A DNA stretch of 33,832 nt, taken from the NCBI GenBank assembly GCA_002698965.1, contig PAAT01000130.1, positions 4,065-37,896 on the forward strand, in the 5' to 3' direction. The stretch is from Rhodopirellula sp. (GTDB lineage: Bacteria; Planctomycetota; Planctomycetia; Pirellulales; Pirellulaceae). The notes beneath the pieces are model-generated. The model was not told where the DNA came from. It ran no database searches and saw only the letters and a program-made list of their open reading frames with translations. Positions 24,432 through 32,236 of this stretch are shown here, in pieces; the stretch's first letter is position 1; each line of letters opens with the position of its first letter. Position numbers and translations under genes: made by a program.

Positions 24432-24473
24432 TAAGTGAAGTTTCACAACGCTGAGAGTTAAATAAGCCGTTGT

Positions 24474-25742
24474 TTAGATTTCTCGGAGTTCTGGTCCGGT
24501 ATAAACCTGGCGTGGACGACAAATTCGCTTTGTAGGCGAAGCATGTAATTCCTGCCAGTGTGCAATCCAGCCTGGAAGTCGTCCCATAGCAAATAAGACC
24601 GTGAAAAGCTCAACCGGAATACCAATCGCTCGGTAAATCACGCCCGAATAGAAGTCGACATTCGGGTACAGTTTACGAGCTACAAAATACTCATCTTCCA
24701 GTGCCACCTTTTCCAATGACTGCGCGATTTCAAAGAGAGGATCATCGAGATCAAGTTTTTCCAGAAGAACGTCACAGGCACCTTTGATAATACGTGCGCG
24801 TGGATCATAGTTTTTGTAAACACGGTGACCAAATCCCATCAATCGGAAACCATTTTGTTTATCTTTGGCCATGTCTACATATTTAGCCACATCCCCACCG
24901 TCAGCAGCAATGTCCGTCAGCATGTTAACACAAGCTTCGTTAGCACCACCATGAAGCGGACCCCATAAAGCACAAACACCAGCCGCAATCGAAGCATACA
25001 AGTTTGTATTCGCAGAACCTACAACACGAACCGTGGAAGTACTACAGTTCTGTTCGTGATCTAGATGAACAATCAATAACAAGTTCAACGCTGCGACGAA
25101 GTCTGCATCAATTTCGTAATCGCCCTGCGCATCAGCGAACATCATAGTCAGAAAATTCTCAACATATCCCAACTCTGGATTAGGCGCGACGAAAGGCTGA
25201 TCGGTACGATGACGATGAATATAAGCTGCAATCGTCGGCAACGTTGCAATCAAACGTTGCGTGGAGCTCTGAACCTGAGCACGATCGAGTGGATCAACCT
25301 GATCCTGGTGATGTGTCGATAACGCATTCACACAGGATGCTAACATCGCCATCGGATGTGCTTCCCGCGGAAAGGTCCTGATTAGCTCGCCCATCCCTGC
25401 GGGTAATTGCATGTCTGCGATCACGGACTGACGAAAAGATCCTCGTTCTTCATCCGAAGGCAGTTCACCGTTTAACAAAAGTAGTGTCGAATCAATGAAG
25501 TCGCAATTCTTACAGATATCTTCAATCGCATAACCGCGATAACGAAGAATTCCCTTTTCACCATCGAGAAAAGTAATAGCGCTTCGTGTCGAGCCTGTGT
25601 TGACGAAACCCTCATCCAGTGTGATCAATCCAGTAAGACCACGCAGCTTGCTTATATCAAGCCCTTGTTCATTCTCAGTGCCTACGACTACGGGTAATTC
25701 GAGTTCGTGTTCACCCACCGAAAGCTTTGCAACATCCGACAT
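24474..25742 (-). CDS. gltA: Citrate synthase
   Basis: 422 residues from ATG at 25742, which has AAGGA about nine bases upstream. The longer frame up to 26021 overlaps the previous gene and its terminator, so it is rejected. All catalytic residues of the hexameric-type bacterial enzyme are at the expected places: His264 in GPLHGGANEA, His306 in GFGHRVYKNYDPRA and Asp362 in NVDFYSG, matching E. coli His264, His305 and Asp362. It condenses oxaloacetate and acetyl-CoA to citrate, the entry to the TCA cycle, in the cytosol. A terminator precedes it, so it should have its own promoter, which I could not locate with confidence. Confidence 0.97.
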   Translation of the reverse strand: MSDVAKLSVGEHELELPVVVGTENEQGLDISKLRGLTGLITLDEGFVNTGSTRSAITFLDGEKGILRYRGYAIEDICKNCDFIDSTLLLLNGELPSDEERGSFRQSVIADMQLPAGMGELIRTFPREAHPMAMLASCVNALSTHHQDQVDPLDRAQVQSSTQRLIATLPTIAAYIHRHRTDQPFVAPNPELGYVENFLTMMFADAQGDYEIDADFVAALNLLLIVHLDHEQNCSTSTVRVVGSANTNLYASIAAGVCALWGPLHGGANEACVNMLTDIAADGGDVAKYVDMAKDKQNGFRLMGFGHRVYKNYDPRARIIKGACDVLLEKLDLDDPLFEIAQSLEKVALEDEYFVARKLYPNVDFYSGVIYRAIGIPVELFTVLFAMGRLPGWIAHWQELHASPTKRICRPRQVYTGPELREI

Positions 25743-25868
25743 ACAGTGCATTCCTTGGCGTATTAACGATGATAGATCAGTCTGATCTAGTAGCAGGTAT
25801 GTTAAGTATCTATCCAATATAACATTTTGAAACCAGTTTAATAGCAGACGCCTAGTCATGTTTTTAAT

Positions 25869-25911
25869 AGAAAAAGCCCCTCTATAAGTCAGACTTACAG
25901 CGAGGCTTTGA
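25869..25911 (-). terminator. Rho-independent terminator between the foldase gene and gltA
   Basis: On the minus strand AAAGCC (25909-25904) pairs with GGCTTT (25878-25873), with an inner stem GTAAGTC/GACTTAT, followed by a T run (25875-25871) and TATT. It lies about 35 bases past the stop of the SurA/PpiC-like gene at 25945 and splits that transcript from gltA. Confidence 0.75.
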
Positions 25912-25944
25912 TTTTGTCTCCGAAGTGTAACGCTACACCCCGGT

Positions 25945-27276
25945 CTATGGCTTCTTTTCTTCCAGACGATTCCAGACTGGTACGTGATTCCCAACCTGCT
26001 TAATGTATTTCTGAATCGCATCGTTACGGCGCTGGTTCGTAATCATCTGCTCGATATCACCCTGTACCTCCGTAAACTTTTCCTTACCGGCCTGACGGTA
26101 ATTGTAAATGCGAATGATATAGAATCCCTTGTCGTCCTCAATGATCGGACTCATGCGGTTGACCGGTATATCGAAAGCAACCGTTTCTACCTTTTCACTG
26201 ACAAGATCTCCTTTTTCAATATTCTCGTACCTGCCTCCCTGCTTTGCCTTCGGGCCTTCAGATTGCGAGATAGCGACTTTCTCAAACGGGGCTCCCTGAA
26301 GCACACTGTTACCCAAAGTACATATTTTTTGATATGCCTGCTGCTTCGTCTCATGGTTTTTGAACTGCACGGTTAACTGCTGAAAACTCACTGCTTCGTT
26401 GATTTGATAATCCTCGCTATTCTCCAGATAATAATCGAGCATATCCTGATGAGTAATTTCGTATTGGAGCTTCACATCCAGTGAAATCGCCTGTCGTCCA
26501 AAATTAGTTTCTGCAAAGGTATTCTTGGCCTGTTCCAGCGAGCTACCAAATTTCCGTAAGATGGCGTCCAACTCTCGCAGAGACTCGACATCATGTTCCA
26601 CCATCAACGTACATAGCTGAGCAATTTGGATATCTTTGGCTCGCAGACGTTTCATCTCCTGCTTGTCTGCGGATTTGACCAGCAAAAGAGTCTCGTCAAT
26701 AGATGTAAGAAATGCATTATCAACGATCTCTGTCGCCCGCTCTTCGAATTGTTCCAGTTCCTCCGGCTTCATAGATCGCTTGAATGCCAAATAGAGAAGT
26801 TTGGAATCAATCGCCTGTGATAACAAATTTTTAAGGAGCATTTCCTTTTGAGCATCAATTTGCTTTTTGAGTTTGGCCAATTCTTCCGGAGGACTGTCCT
26901 TAAACATCAACCACATCACTATTTCCACCTGAGGAATTAAGTCGCCTGCAAGAATGTATTCAGGACCTACTGTCGCCAGAACGGTCGTCGGTTCATAAAC
27001 ATCATTGATCGTATCGTTTGCTGAAGTTACCTGCCGAGTTGCTGCAGTCGTATTGTTGGGGAGAATTGCTACTTGCGGAGCACCGGACGCCGGCACAAAT
27101 CTAGGTCTCAGAACGGATTGATCGAAGTTCTGACTATTGTTTGCCGGCTGAGCTGATTCTGGTACACCCTTCACGGTAGGATCCACTGGTGCAAGCGGCT
27201 GTGCCAGCAATGTATCAAAATTTGATGCAAATAAAATCGCGACCACGACGATAGACAAGATGACCTGATGCTTCAT
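25945..27276 (-). CDS. Exported SurA/PpiC-like peptidyl-prolyl isomerase
   Basis: 443 residues with a signal peptide (about 1-25, KHQVILSIVVVAILFAS...LLAQ) and a Pro/Ser/Thr-rich stretch up to about residue 95. A helical chaperone-like part follows (about 105-285: LATVGPEYILAGDLIPQVE, DAQKEMLLKNLLSQAIDSKLLYL). Then a parvulin rotamase domain (about 290-400) shows VSFQQLTVQF, AKQGGRYENIEKGDLVSEKVETVAFDIP and DDKGFYIIRIYNY. Such proteins assist folding of outer-membrane or periplasmic proteins. The gene lies 128 bases downstream of mfd on the same strand and ends before a strong terminator. Confidence 0.9.
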   Translation of the reverse strand: MKHQVILSIVVVAILFASNFDTLLAQPLAPVDPTVKGVPESAQPANNSQNFDQSVLRPRFVPASGAPQVAILPNNTTAATRQVTSANDTINDVYEPTTVLATVGPEYILAGDLIPQVEIVMWLMFKDSPPEELAKLKKQIDAQKEMLLKNLLSQAIDSKLLYLAFKRSMKPEELEQFEERATEIVDNAFLTSIDETLLLVKSADKQEMKRLRAKDIQIAQLCTLMVEHDVESLRELDAILRKFGSSLEQAKNTFAETNFGRQAISLDVKLQYEITHQDMLDYYLENSEDYQINEAVSFQQLTVQFKNHETKQQAYQKICTLGNSVLQGAPFEKVAISQSEGPKAKQGGRYENIEKGDLVSEKVETVAFDIPVNRMSPIIEDDKGFYIIRIYNYRQAGKEKFTEVQGDIEQMITNQRRNDAIQKYIKQVGNHVPVWNRLEEKKP

Positions 27277-27404
27277 TATCTTCGAATAATACCTGTATTT
27301 GACGAATGGAGGTTAAAAAGATTCCCGGGAAATGCGGTTCCTCTTTTTTTACCGCTGCCTGTTTGTTCTTTATCAATCAATCGGGGACGGGCAGCTGTGC
27401 AATT

Positions 27405-30400
27405 CTAGGAATTATTCACTGCGGGCTGCAACACCGATTTGACAAAGTCAATCAGACTATGATCACTCTTCATTCCAGCTGGAATCGTCATATAAGCACT
27501 CTTCTGATCAACAATCCGCAGCGCACCATTGGTATTGCGTGACAACTGTTCGATCCGCTGGCGATCAACATACTGAATTCGCAGAAACCGGTCTTCGAGA
27601 CTAATCGAAGTGAGTTGCCAAATCGCAGCTTCCAGTCTGATCTCGGCAAGTTGGAGGAGTTGTTGAACGCTTTGAGGCACACGGCCAAAACGATCCACTA
27701 ACTCCTCTTCGAGCTGATGGACTTGCTGAAAATCGTCTAACTTCGCCAAACGCCGATAAAAATCTATCTTCGCTCGAATATCGGTTACATAATCTTCCGG
27801 TAGAAACGCATCGACCGGTAAATCAATCTCAACATCAATTGCCAGTTTCGGAGGTTGTTTTTTGATCTGACGAACCGCATTTTCAAGCAAGGAGCAATAA
27901 AACTCGTATCCAACGGTCGCGATGTGTCCGGACTGCTGACTTCCTAACAAATTACCCGCTCCGCGAATCTCCAAATCCCGCATCGCAATCGCAAAGCCCG
28001 CCCCCATTTCCGAATATTCCTCGATGGCGCGCAGCCTTCGCGCTGCATCCGGGGTGATATGTTTGTGCTGATCGATTAATAGGTAGCAATAAGCGCGATG
28101 CTTATAGCGTCCAACCCGCCCACGCAGCTGATGTAAATCTGCCAAACCGTACCGATCGGCCTGATCGATAAAGATTGTGTTTGCATTTGGAATGTCCAAT
28201 CCACTTTCAACGATCGTGGTCGCCAATAGAATGTCAAAGTCATGATTGATGAACCCGACCATCACGCGTTCCAATTCGGATTCTTTCATCTGACCATGTC
28301 CGATTTCAAGACGCGCTTCGGGAACTAATTCACGAAGCTTTCGAGCCAATCGTTCAATGTCATTCACCCGATTATGGACAAAGTAAACCTGACCTCCGCG
28401 ATTCATTTCACGGTGGATCGCAGCTTGAATAATTTCATCCTGAGATCGTAAAACCCGCGTTTCAACGGGCACCCGCTCTTCCGGCGCTGTGAGCAGATTA
28501 GAGATATCACGTACGCCTACCAATGACATGTGAAGGGTTCGAGGAATTGGTGTCGCCGATAACGTCAGAACATCGACATTGTTACTAACATTTTTTAATC
28601 GTTCTTTAATCTCAACACCAAATCGTTGTTCCTCATCGATAATAACCAGACCGAGATTTTGGAAGCGAACATCTTTGGAAGCGATACGGTGAGTACCAAT
28701 AACGATATCGATTTTCCCACTTGCAATGCCGGCTAAAGCTTCTCGTTGTTCGGCAGGAGAAACAAATCGACTCAAACGCGCTACGTCGATTGGAAACTGT
28801 GCCATCCTGGACCTAAACGTTTGGTAATGCTGTTCGGCTAAAACCGTCGTCGGGACGAGGACGGCCACCTGATAACCGCTATCAACCGCTTTAAAGGCCG
28901 CTCGCATTGCGACTTCTGTTTTCCCAAATCCAACGTCACCGCAAAGCAGGCGATCCATTGGTCGCGTACCATGCATATCGTCTTTAATATCCGAAATACT
29001 CTCGAGTTGATCAGTGGTTTCATCGTAGGGAAATGACGCGTCAAATTCGTTCTGCCAAACCGAGTCCGACTGAAAAGTGATACCGGGTCTTGCCATACGT
29101 GTGGCCTGCAGTTCGACTAACTCTGCGGCCATATCCTGAACCGCTGTCGCCGCCGCCTTCTTCTGGTTTTGCCACGTCTTGCCGCCGATTCGAGCAAGTG
29201 CTGGCCGAACCTTACGCCCCCCGATATACTTTTGCACCAAATCAATGCGAGTCGCTGGTACATAGATTCTGGTATGGCCGTGGAATTCGACCACCAGATG
29301 CTCTTCCATGTATCCCTCTTTTTCCAGCAATTCCATCCCTCGATAGCGTCCAATACCATGAGCCAAGTGGACGACCAGCTCGCCATTCTTCAACTCAGTA
29401 AAACTATTGAGCGACTTCCCTTTTTGACGTAACTGGCGACGACGCAACTGAGTGCGTCGAAACAGTTCGCCCACCGACAGCACCACGGTCTTTTGTGAAA
29501 CCCAGTGAAACCCCTGCTTGAGATAACCTAACTCAAAGCGAATGCGTTCACGGGAGGCAGCGCGTGTATCCTGCAGAATCTCCTGCATTCGGTGAATTTC
29601 AGCCTCTGTCGGACAAACGATGACAAGCTGATGATCATTCCCGATTCGCTCCACTTGCAGCGAAATGCTATCGACATCCCCGGAGAAACGATCCACCGAC
29701 TCAAATGCCAACTTCAGGTCATGTTGCAATTCGCCAGCCGCTAATGCACTCAGTAACAGATAGCCGCCCTGAGTAAGACTTTGAATCACTTCTTGTATCT
29801 GGTGACATCGCTGAAAATCATCGGCTCGCTTCAAATATTCACGAGCCTGAATATCTAAATCTGCCATCTCCACAATCGTGACATTACTACCTCGAGGTAA
29901 GTAATTAGCCAGATGATCTTCACCACGATAATACGACTGGATGGAAGTCAATTCGATCCGATTAAGAGATTCAATGGAGCGTTGTGTCCGAACGTCAAAC
30001 CGCCGAAGTGATTCCAGTTCTTCATCCCAAAATTCCAGACGCACTGGCTGCTCCCATTCCGGCGCGTAGATATCGAGGATTCCACCTCGTCGGGAAAACT
30101 CGCCGGGCAATTCAACGGCTGAGGTCGCATGGAAGCCGTTTTCGACCAGCCATGTTTGCAGGTTTTCAATATCAAAAATATCCCCAACCTGCAGGCAGCG
30201 GGTAGCTGCTACCAGAGACTGTTTCGTAGGCACCGGCTGCAACAATGCCTGTACACTCGTCACGATGGAGCATGGCTTCACTTCTCGTCGGTCATATTCA
30301 AGTAACCGTTTGAGAATACGGATACGTTCCCCGTGTTGATCATCATTTCCATAGGATTCACGAGAAGATCCGTTCTCGAGTACCGGAAATGCGAAGACTT

Positions 30401-30677
30401 CCTGATCCGTGAACAATGCAAGATCATCACGGAAATCATCAATCTGCTTACCCTCGGGAAGCACGATCAGATTCACCGGAAATCCACCGGTATTGATAGC
30501 TGCAGAAACCAGCGCGCAGGACGACCCCCAAACTCCATCAACACTGGCCCCCTGCCCCTCCTGTAGAACGGCAACCGTATCCATGAAGTCTGTCTGATTT
30601 GCCAACAAGCGAGTCAAATCAAGCATCAAACTTAGGTCAGTATTATCTGGGTAAGGCAATGACTTTTCATTACTCAC
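27405..30677 (-). CDS. mfd: Transcription-repair coupling factor Mfd
   Basis: 1090 residues, close to the usual 1150. N-terminal UvrB-homology region (about 1-330, with FPVNLIVLPEG, EFSRRGGILDIYAPEW), RNA-polymerase-interacting domain near 425-480 (VVHLAHGIGRYRGMELL, FHGHTRIYVPATRIDLVQKYIG), and the RecG-like motor: GDVGFGKTEVAMRA (Walker A, about 580), DEEQRFGVEIKERLK, LSATPIPRT, TTIVESGLDIPNANT and LRGRVGRYKHRAYCYLL. The C-terminal regulatory domain has the VDAFLPEDYVTDIRAKIDFYRRLA segment. Mfd releases RNA polymerase stalled at DNA lesions and recruits UvrA/UvrB. It follows the OYE-family gene by 63 bases on the same strand. Confidence 0.97.
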   Translation of the reverse strand: MSNEKSLPYPDNTDLSLMLDLTRLLANQTDFMDTVAVLQEGQGASVDGVWGSSCALVSAAINTGGFPVNLIVLPEGKQIDDFRDDLALFTDQEVFAFPVLENGSSRESYGNDDQHGERIRILKRLLEYDRREVKPCSIVTSVQALLQPVPTKQSLVAATRCLQVGDIFDIENLQTWLVENGFHATSAVELPGEFSRRGGILDIYAPEWEQPVRLEFWDEELESLRRFDVRTQRSIESLNRIELTSIQSYYRGEDHLANYLPRGSNVTIVEMADLDIQAREYLKRADDFQRCHQIQEVIQSLTQGGYLLLSALAAGELQHDLKLAFESVDRFSGDVDSISLQVERIGNDHQLVIVCPTEAEIHRMQEILQDTRAASRERIRFELGYLKQGFHWVSQKTVVLSVGELFRRTQLRRRQLRQKGKSLNSFTELKNGELVVHLAHGIGRYRGMELLEKEGYMEEHLVVEFHGHTRIYVPATRIDLVQKYIGGRKVRPALARIGGKTWQNQKKAAATAVQDMAAELVELQATRMARPGITFQSDSVWQNEFDASFPYDETTDQLESISDIKDDMHGTRPMDRLLCGDVGFGKTEVAMRAAFKAVDSGYQVAVLVPTTVLAEQHYQTFRSRMAQFPIDVARLSRFVSPAEQREALAGIASGKIDIVIGTHRIASKDVRFQNLGLVIIDEEQRFGVEIKERLKNVSNNVDVLTLSATPIPRTLHMSLVGVRDISNLLTAPEERVPVETRVLRSQDEIIQAAIHREMNRGGQVYFVHNRVNDIERLARKLRELVPEARLEIGHGQMKESELERVMVGFINHDFDILLATTIVESGLDIPNANTIFIDQADRYGLADLHQLRGRVGRYKHRAYCYLLIDQHKHITPDAARRLRAIEEYSEMGAGFAIAMRDLEIRGAGNLLGSQQSGHIATVGYEFYCSLLENAVRQIKKQPPKLAIDVEIDLPVDAFLPEDYVTDIRAKIDFYRRLAKLDDFQQVHQLEEELVDRFGRVPQSVQQLLQLAEIRLEAAIWQLTSISLEDRFLRIQYVDRQRIEQLSRNTNGALRIVDQKSAYMTIPAGMKSDHSLIDFVKSVLQPAVNNS

Positions 30678-30740
30678 CCGAGGTGGTTAATCCATCGACA
30701 AATGGCTGATGCATCCTCACAGGATTGCATGCTGCAAACT

Positions 30741-32195
30741 CTACGTCGACGTTCTTTTCAATTCCTTGAGCCTACCAGCTTCTTCCATCTGCTTGTAGTA
30801 AGGATCTAATGGAAAACATCCTGAAATCATGCCATTTCGTGGTGCTGTCGTGCAATCACTAAAAGTGCGGCATATCAATTTACGATGCATTACTCCCTGT
30901 TCAAGCGTATCTGCTGGCAAATTCCAGTATGACAGTACCATTCGGCCCAGCCCAACAACATCAACCCAACCTTGTCGCACAACGGCTTGGGCGACATGCG
31001 GTAGATATTCCTGAAGATAGGTATAACCTGTACCCACGAGAGGAATTCCAGGCACCGCTTGTTTGCATCGTCTGACAGCATCGATTTGTCGAAAGACTCC
31101 GACAAGCGGATCCTCTGGCGGAAGATAACCATCACTTGGGGGAAACGAAGCAGGACGCATGAAGTGTGGATTGTAATAGGGACTGGCACACGAAAGATTA
31201 ACCGCAGCAACCCCCATATCTCTCAATTCAGTCACTAGACGAATCGGCTCGGTGAGATCGAGTTCTAGCGGATTGTCTTCCCGGCATCCAAAGCCAAATT
31301 GATAGGGCAACAAAGACTCAAAATCCATCGGCACACCCACGTCTTGGCTACTGATAAAAGGCGGAGCATCAAAAAAGCTTAGCCGTACAAGTACCAAGAG
31401 CCCCGGGCACTGCTGCTGGATCTGTTCAATGATCGTTTTCAACAAACGCGTCCGTCCCTCATAGTTACCGCCAAAGCGACCGGGACGAATCCGCGCGCTG
31501 AGGAACTCATGCAGCAAATACCCATGACAACACTTTACGTCAACGAATTTGTAACCAGCCCGTTGAGCCAACTTAGCCGCATTTACGTACGACTGAATCA
31601 GTTTCTCCAATTGCGCATCCGTCCAGACAATGGATGCGTCTTTAGGATCGATACCAAACTTGGCATCTAACAACGGATGATGATAAGCAATTCGGGGTTC
31701 TAACTGTTTACTGTTCGGCCTGCAAAATCTTCCCGAATGAGTCAACTGCAAACCGACGAGCAAATCACTGGTCGTCCCGAACTTTTCCTGATGGGCGGTC
31801 AGCAATTCATCCAGCAAGGCTTTGATTCCTGTGGCATTTTGAGCCACTGCCATCGTTTGATGGGGATTCGCCCGACCATCCGGTTGGACGGCCGCTGCTT
31901 CGCCACCCCAAATCAACTTCGCTCCGCTAAGACCAAAATTCCTCCAACGACGCAGGGTTCGGTCGGTCGGAGAACCATCCGTATTGGCATCCCACCCTTC
32001 CATCGGATGGATACACCAACGATTTCCAACGGCGAAACCGCCAATATCAACCGGCGTTGCCAAGGGGGATCCATCGCTTGCCGACTGTATCTGATCATCA
32101 CATGGCAATTCAAATCCCAGTTCCGCAAACCGTTCGCGCAATGCGGCCGGTTGTTTGTACTGAGCGATACGGCGGTAACGGTTTTTTGCAGCCAT
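30741..32195 (-). CDS. Old-yellow-enzyme-family NADH:flavin oxidoreductase
   Basis: 484 residues. FMN TIM barrel after an N-terminal extension of about 50 residues: GNRWCIHPMEGWDAN, GAKLIWGGEAAAVQPDGRANPHQ, LLVGLQLTHSGRFCRPN (His/Ser near the flavin), YKFVDVKCCHGYLLHEFLSARIRPGRFGGNYEGR, VNLSCASPYYNPH and LVGTGYTYLQEYLP. In the 2,4-dienoyl-CoA-reductase subgroup four cysteines (C-x2-C-x3-C-x11-C) bind an iron-sulfur cluster. Here the same place reads CRTFSDC then eleven residues and C, so one cysteine is missing, and the protein ends about 30 residues later with no NAD/FAD domain. It is therefore probably an FMN-only enzyme. Substrate unknown. It sits 41 bases downstream of the pcrA/uvrD-type gene. 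Confidence 0.88.
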   Translation of the reverse strand: MAAKNRYRRIAQYKQPAALRERFAELGFELPCDDQIQSASDGSPLATPVDIGGFAVGNRWCIHPMEGWDANTDGSPTDRTLRRWRNFGLSGAKLIWGGEAAAVQPDGRANPHQTMAVAQNATGIKALLDELLTAHQEKFGTTSDLLVGLQLTHSGRFCRPNSKQLEPRIAYHHPLLDAKFGIDPKDASIVWTDAQLEKLIQSYVNAAKLAQRAGYKFVDVKCCHGYLLHEFLSARIRPGRFGGNYEGRTRLLKTIIEQIQQQCPGLLVLVRLSFFDAPPFISSQDVGVPMDFESLLPYQFGFGCREDNPLELDLTEPIRLVTELRDMGVAAVNLSCASPYYNPHFMRPASFPPSDGYLPPEDPLVGVFRQIDAVRRCKQAVPGIPLVGTGYTYLQEYLPHVAQAVVRQGWVDVVGLGRMVLSYWNLPADTLEQGVMHRKLICRTFSDCTTAPRNGMISGCFPLDPYYKQMEEAGRLKELKRTST

Positions 32196-32236
32196 CGTTT
32201 TAATTTATTTTTGGAAGATTACAACTCAACCATTCT

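Noticed and set aside
25743..26021. 93-residue N-terminal extension of citrate synthase
   Set aside because: It would overlap the foldase gene and its terminator, has no similarity to the family, and a ribosome binding site supports the start at 25742.
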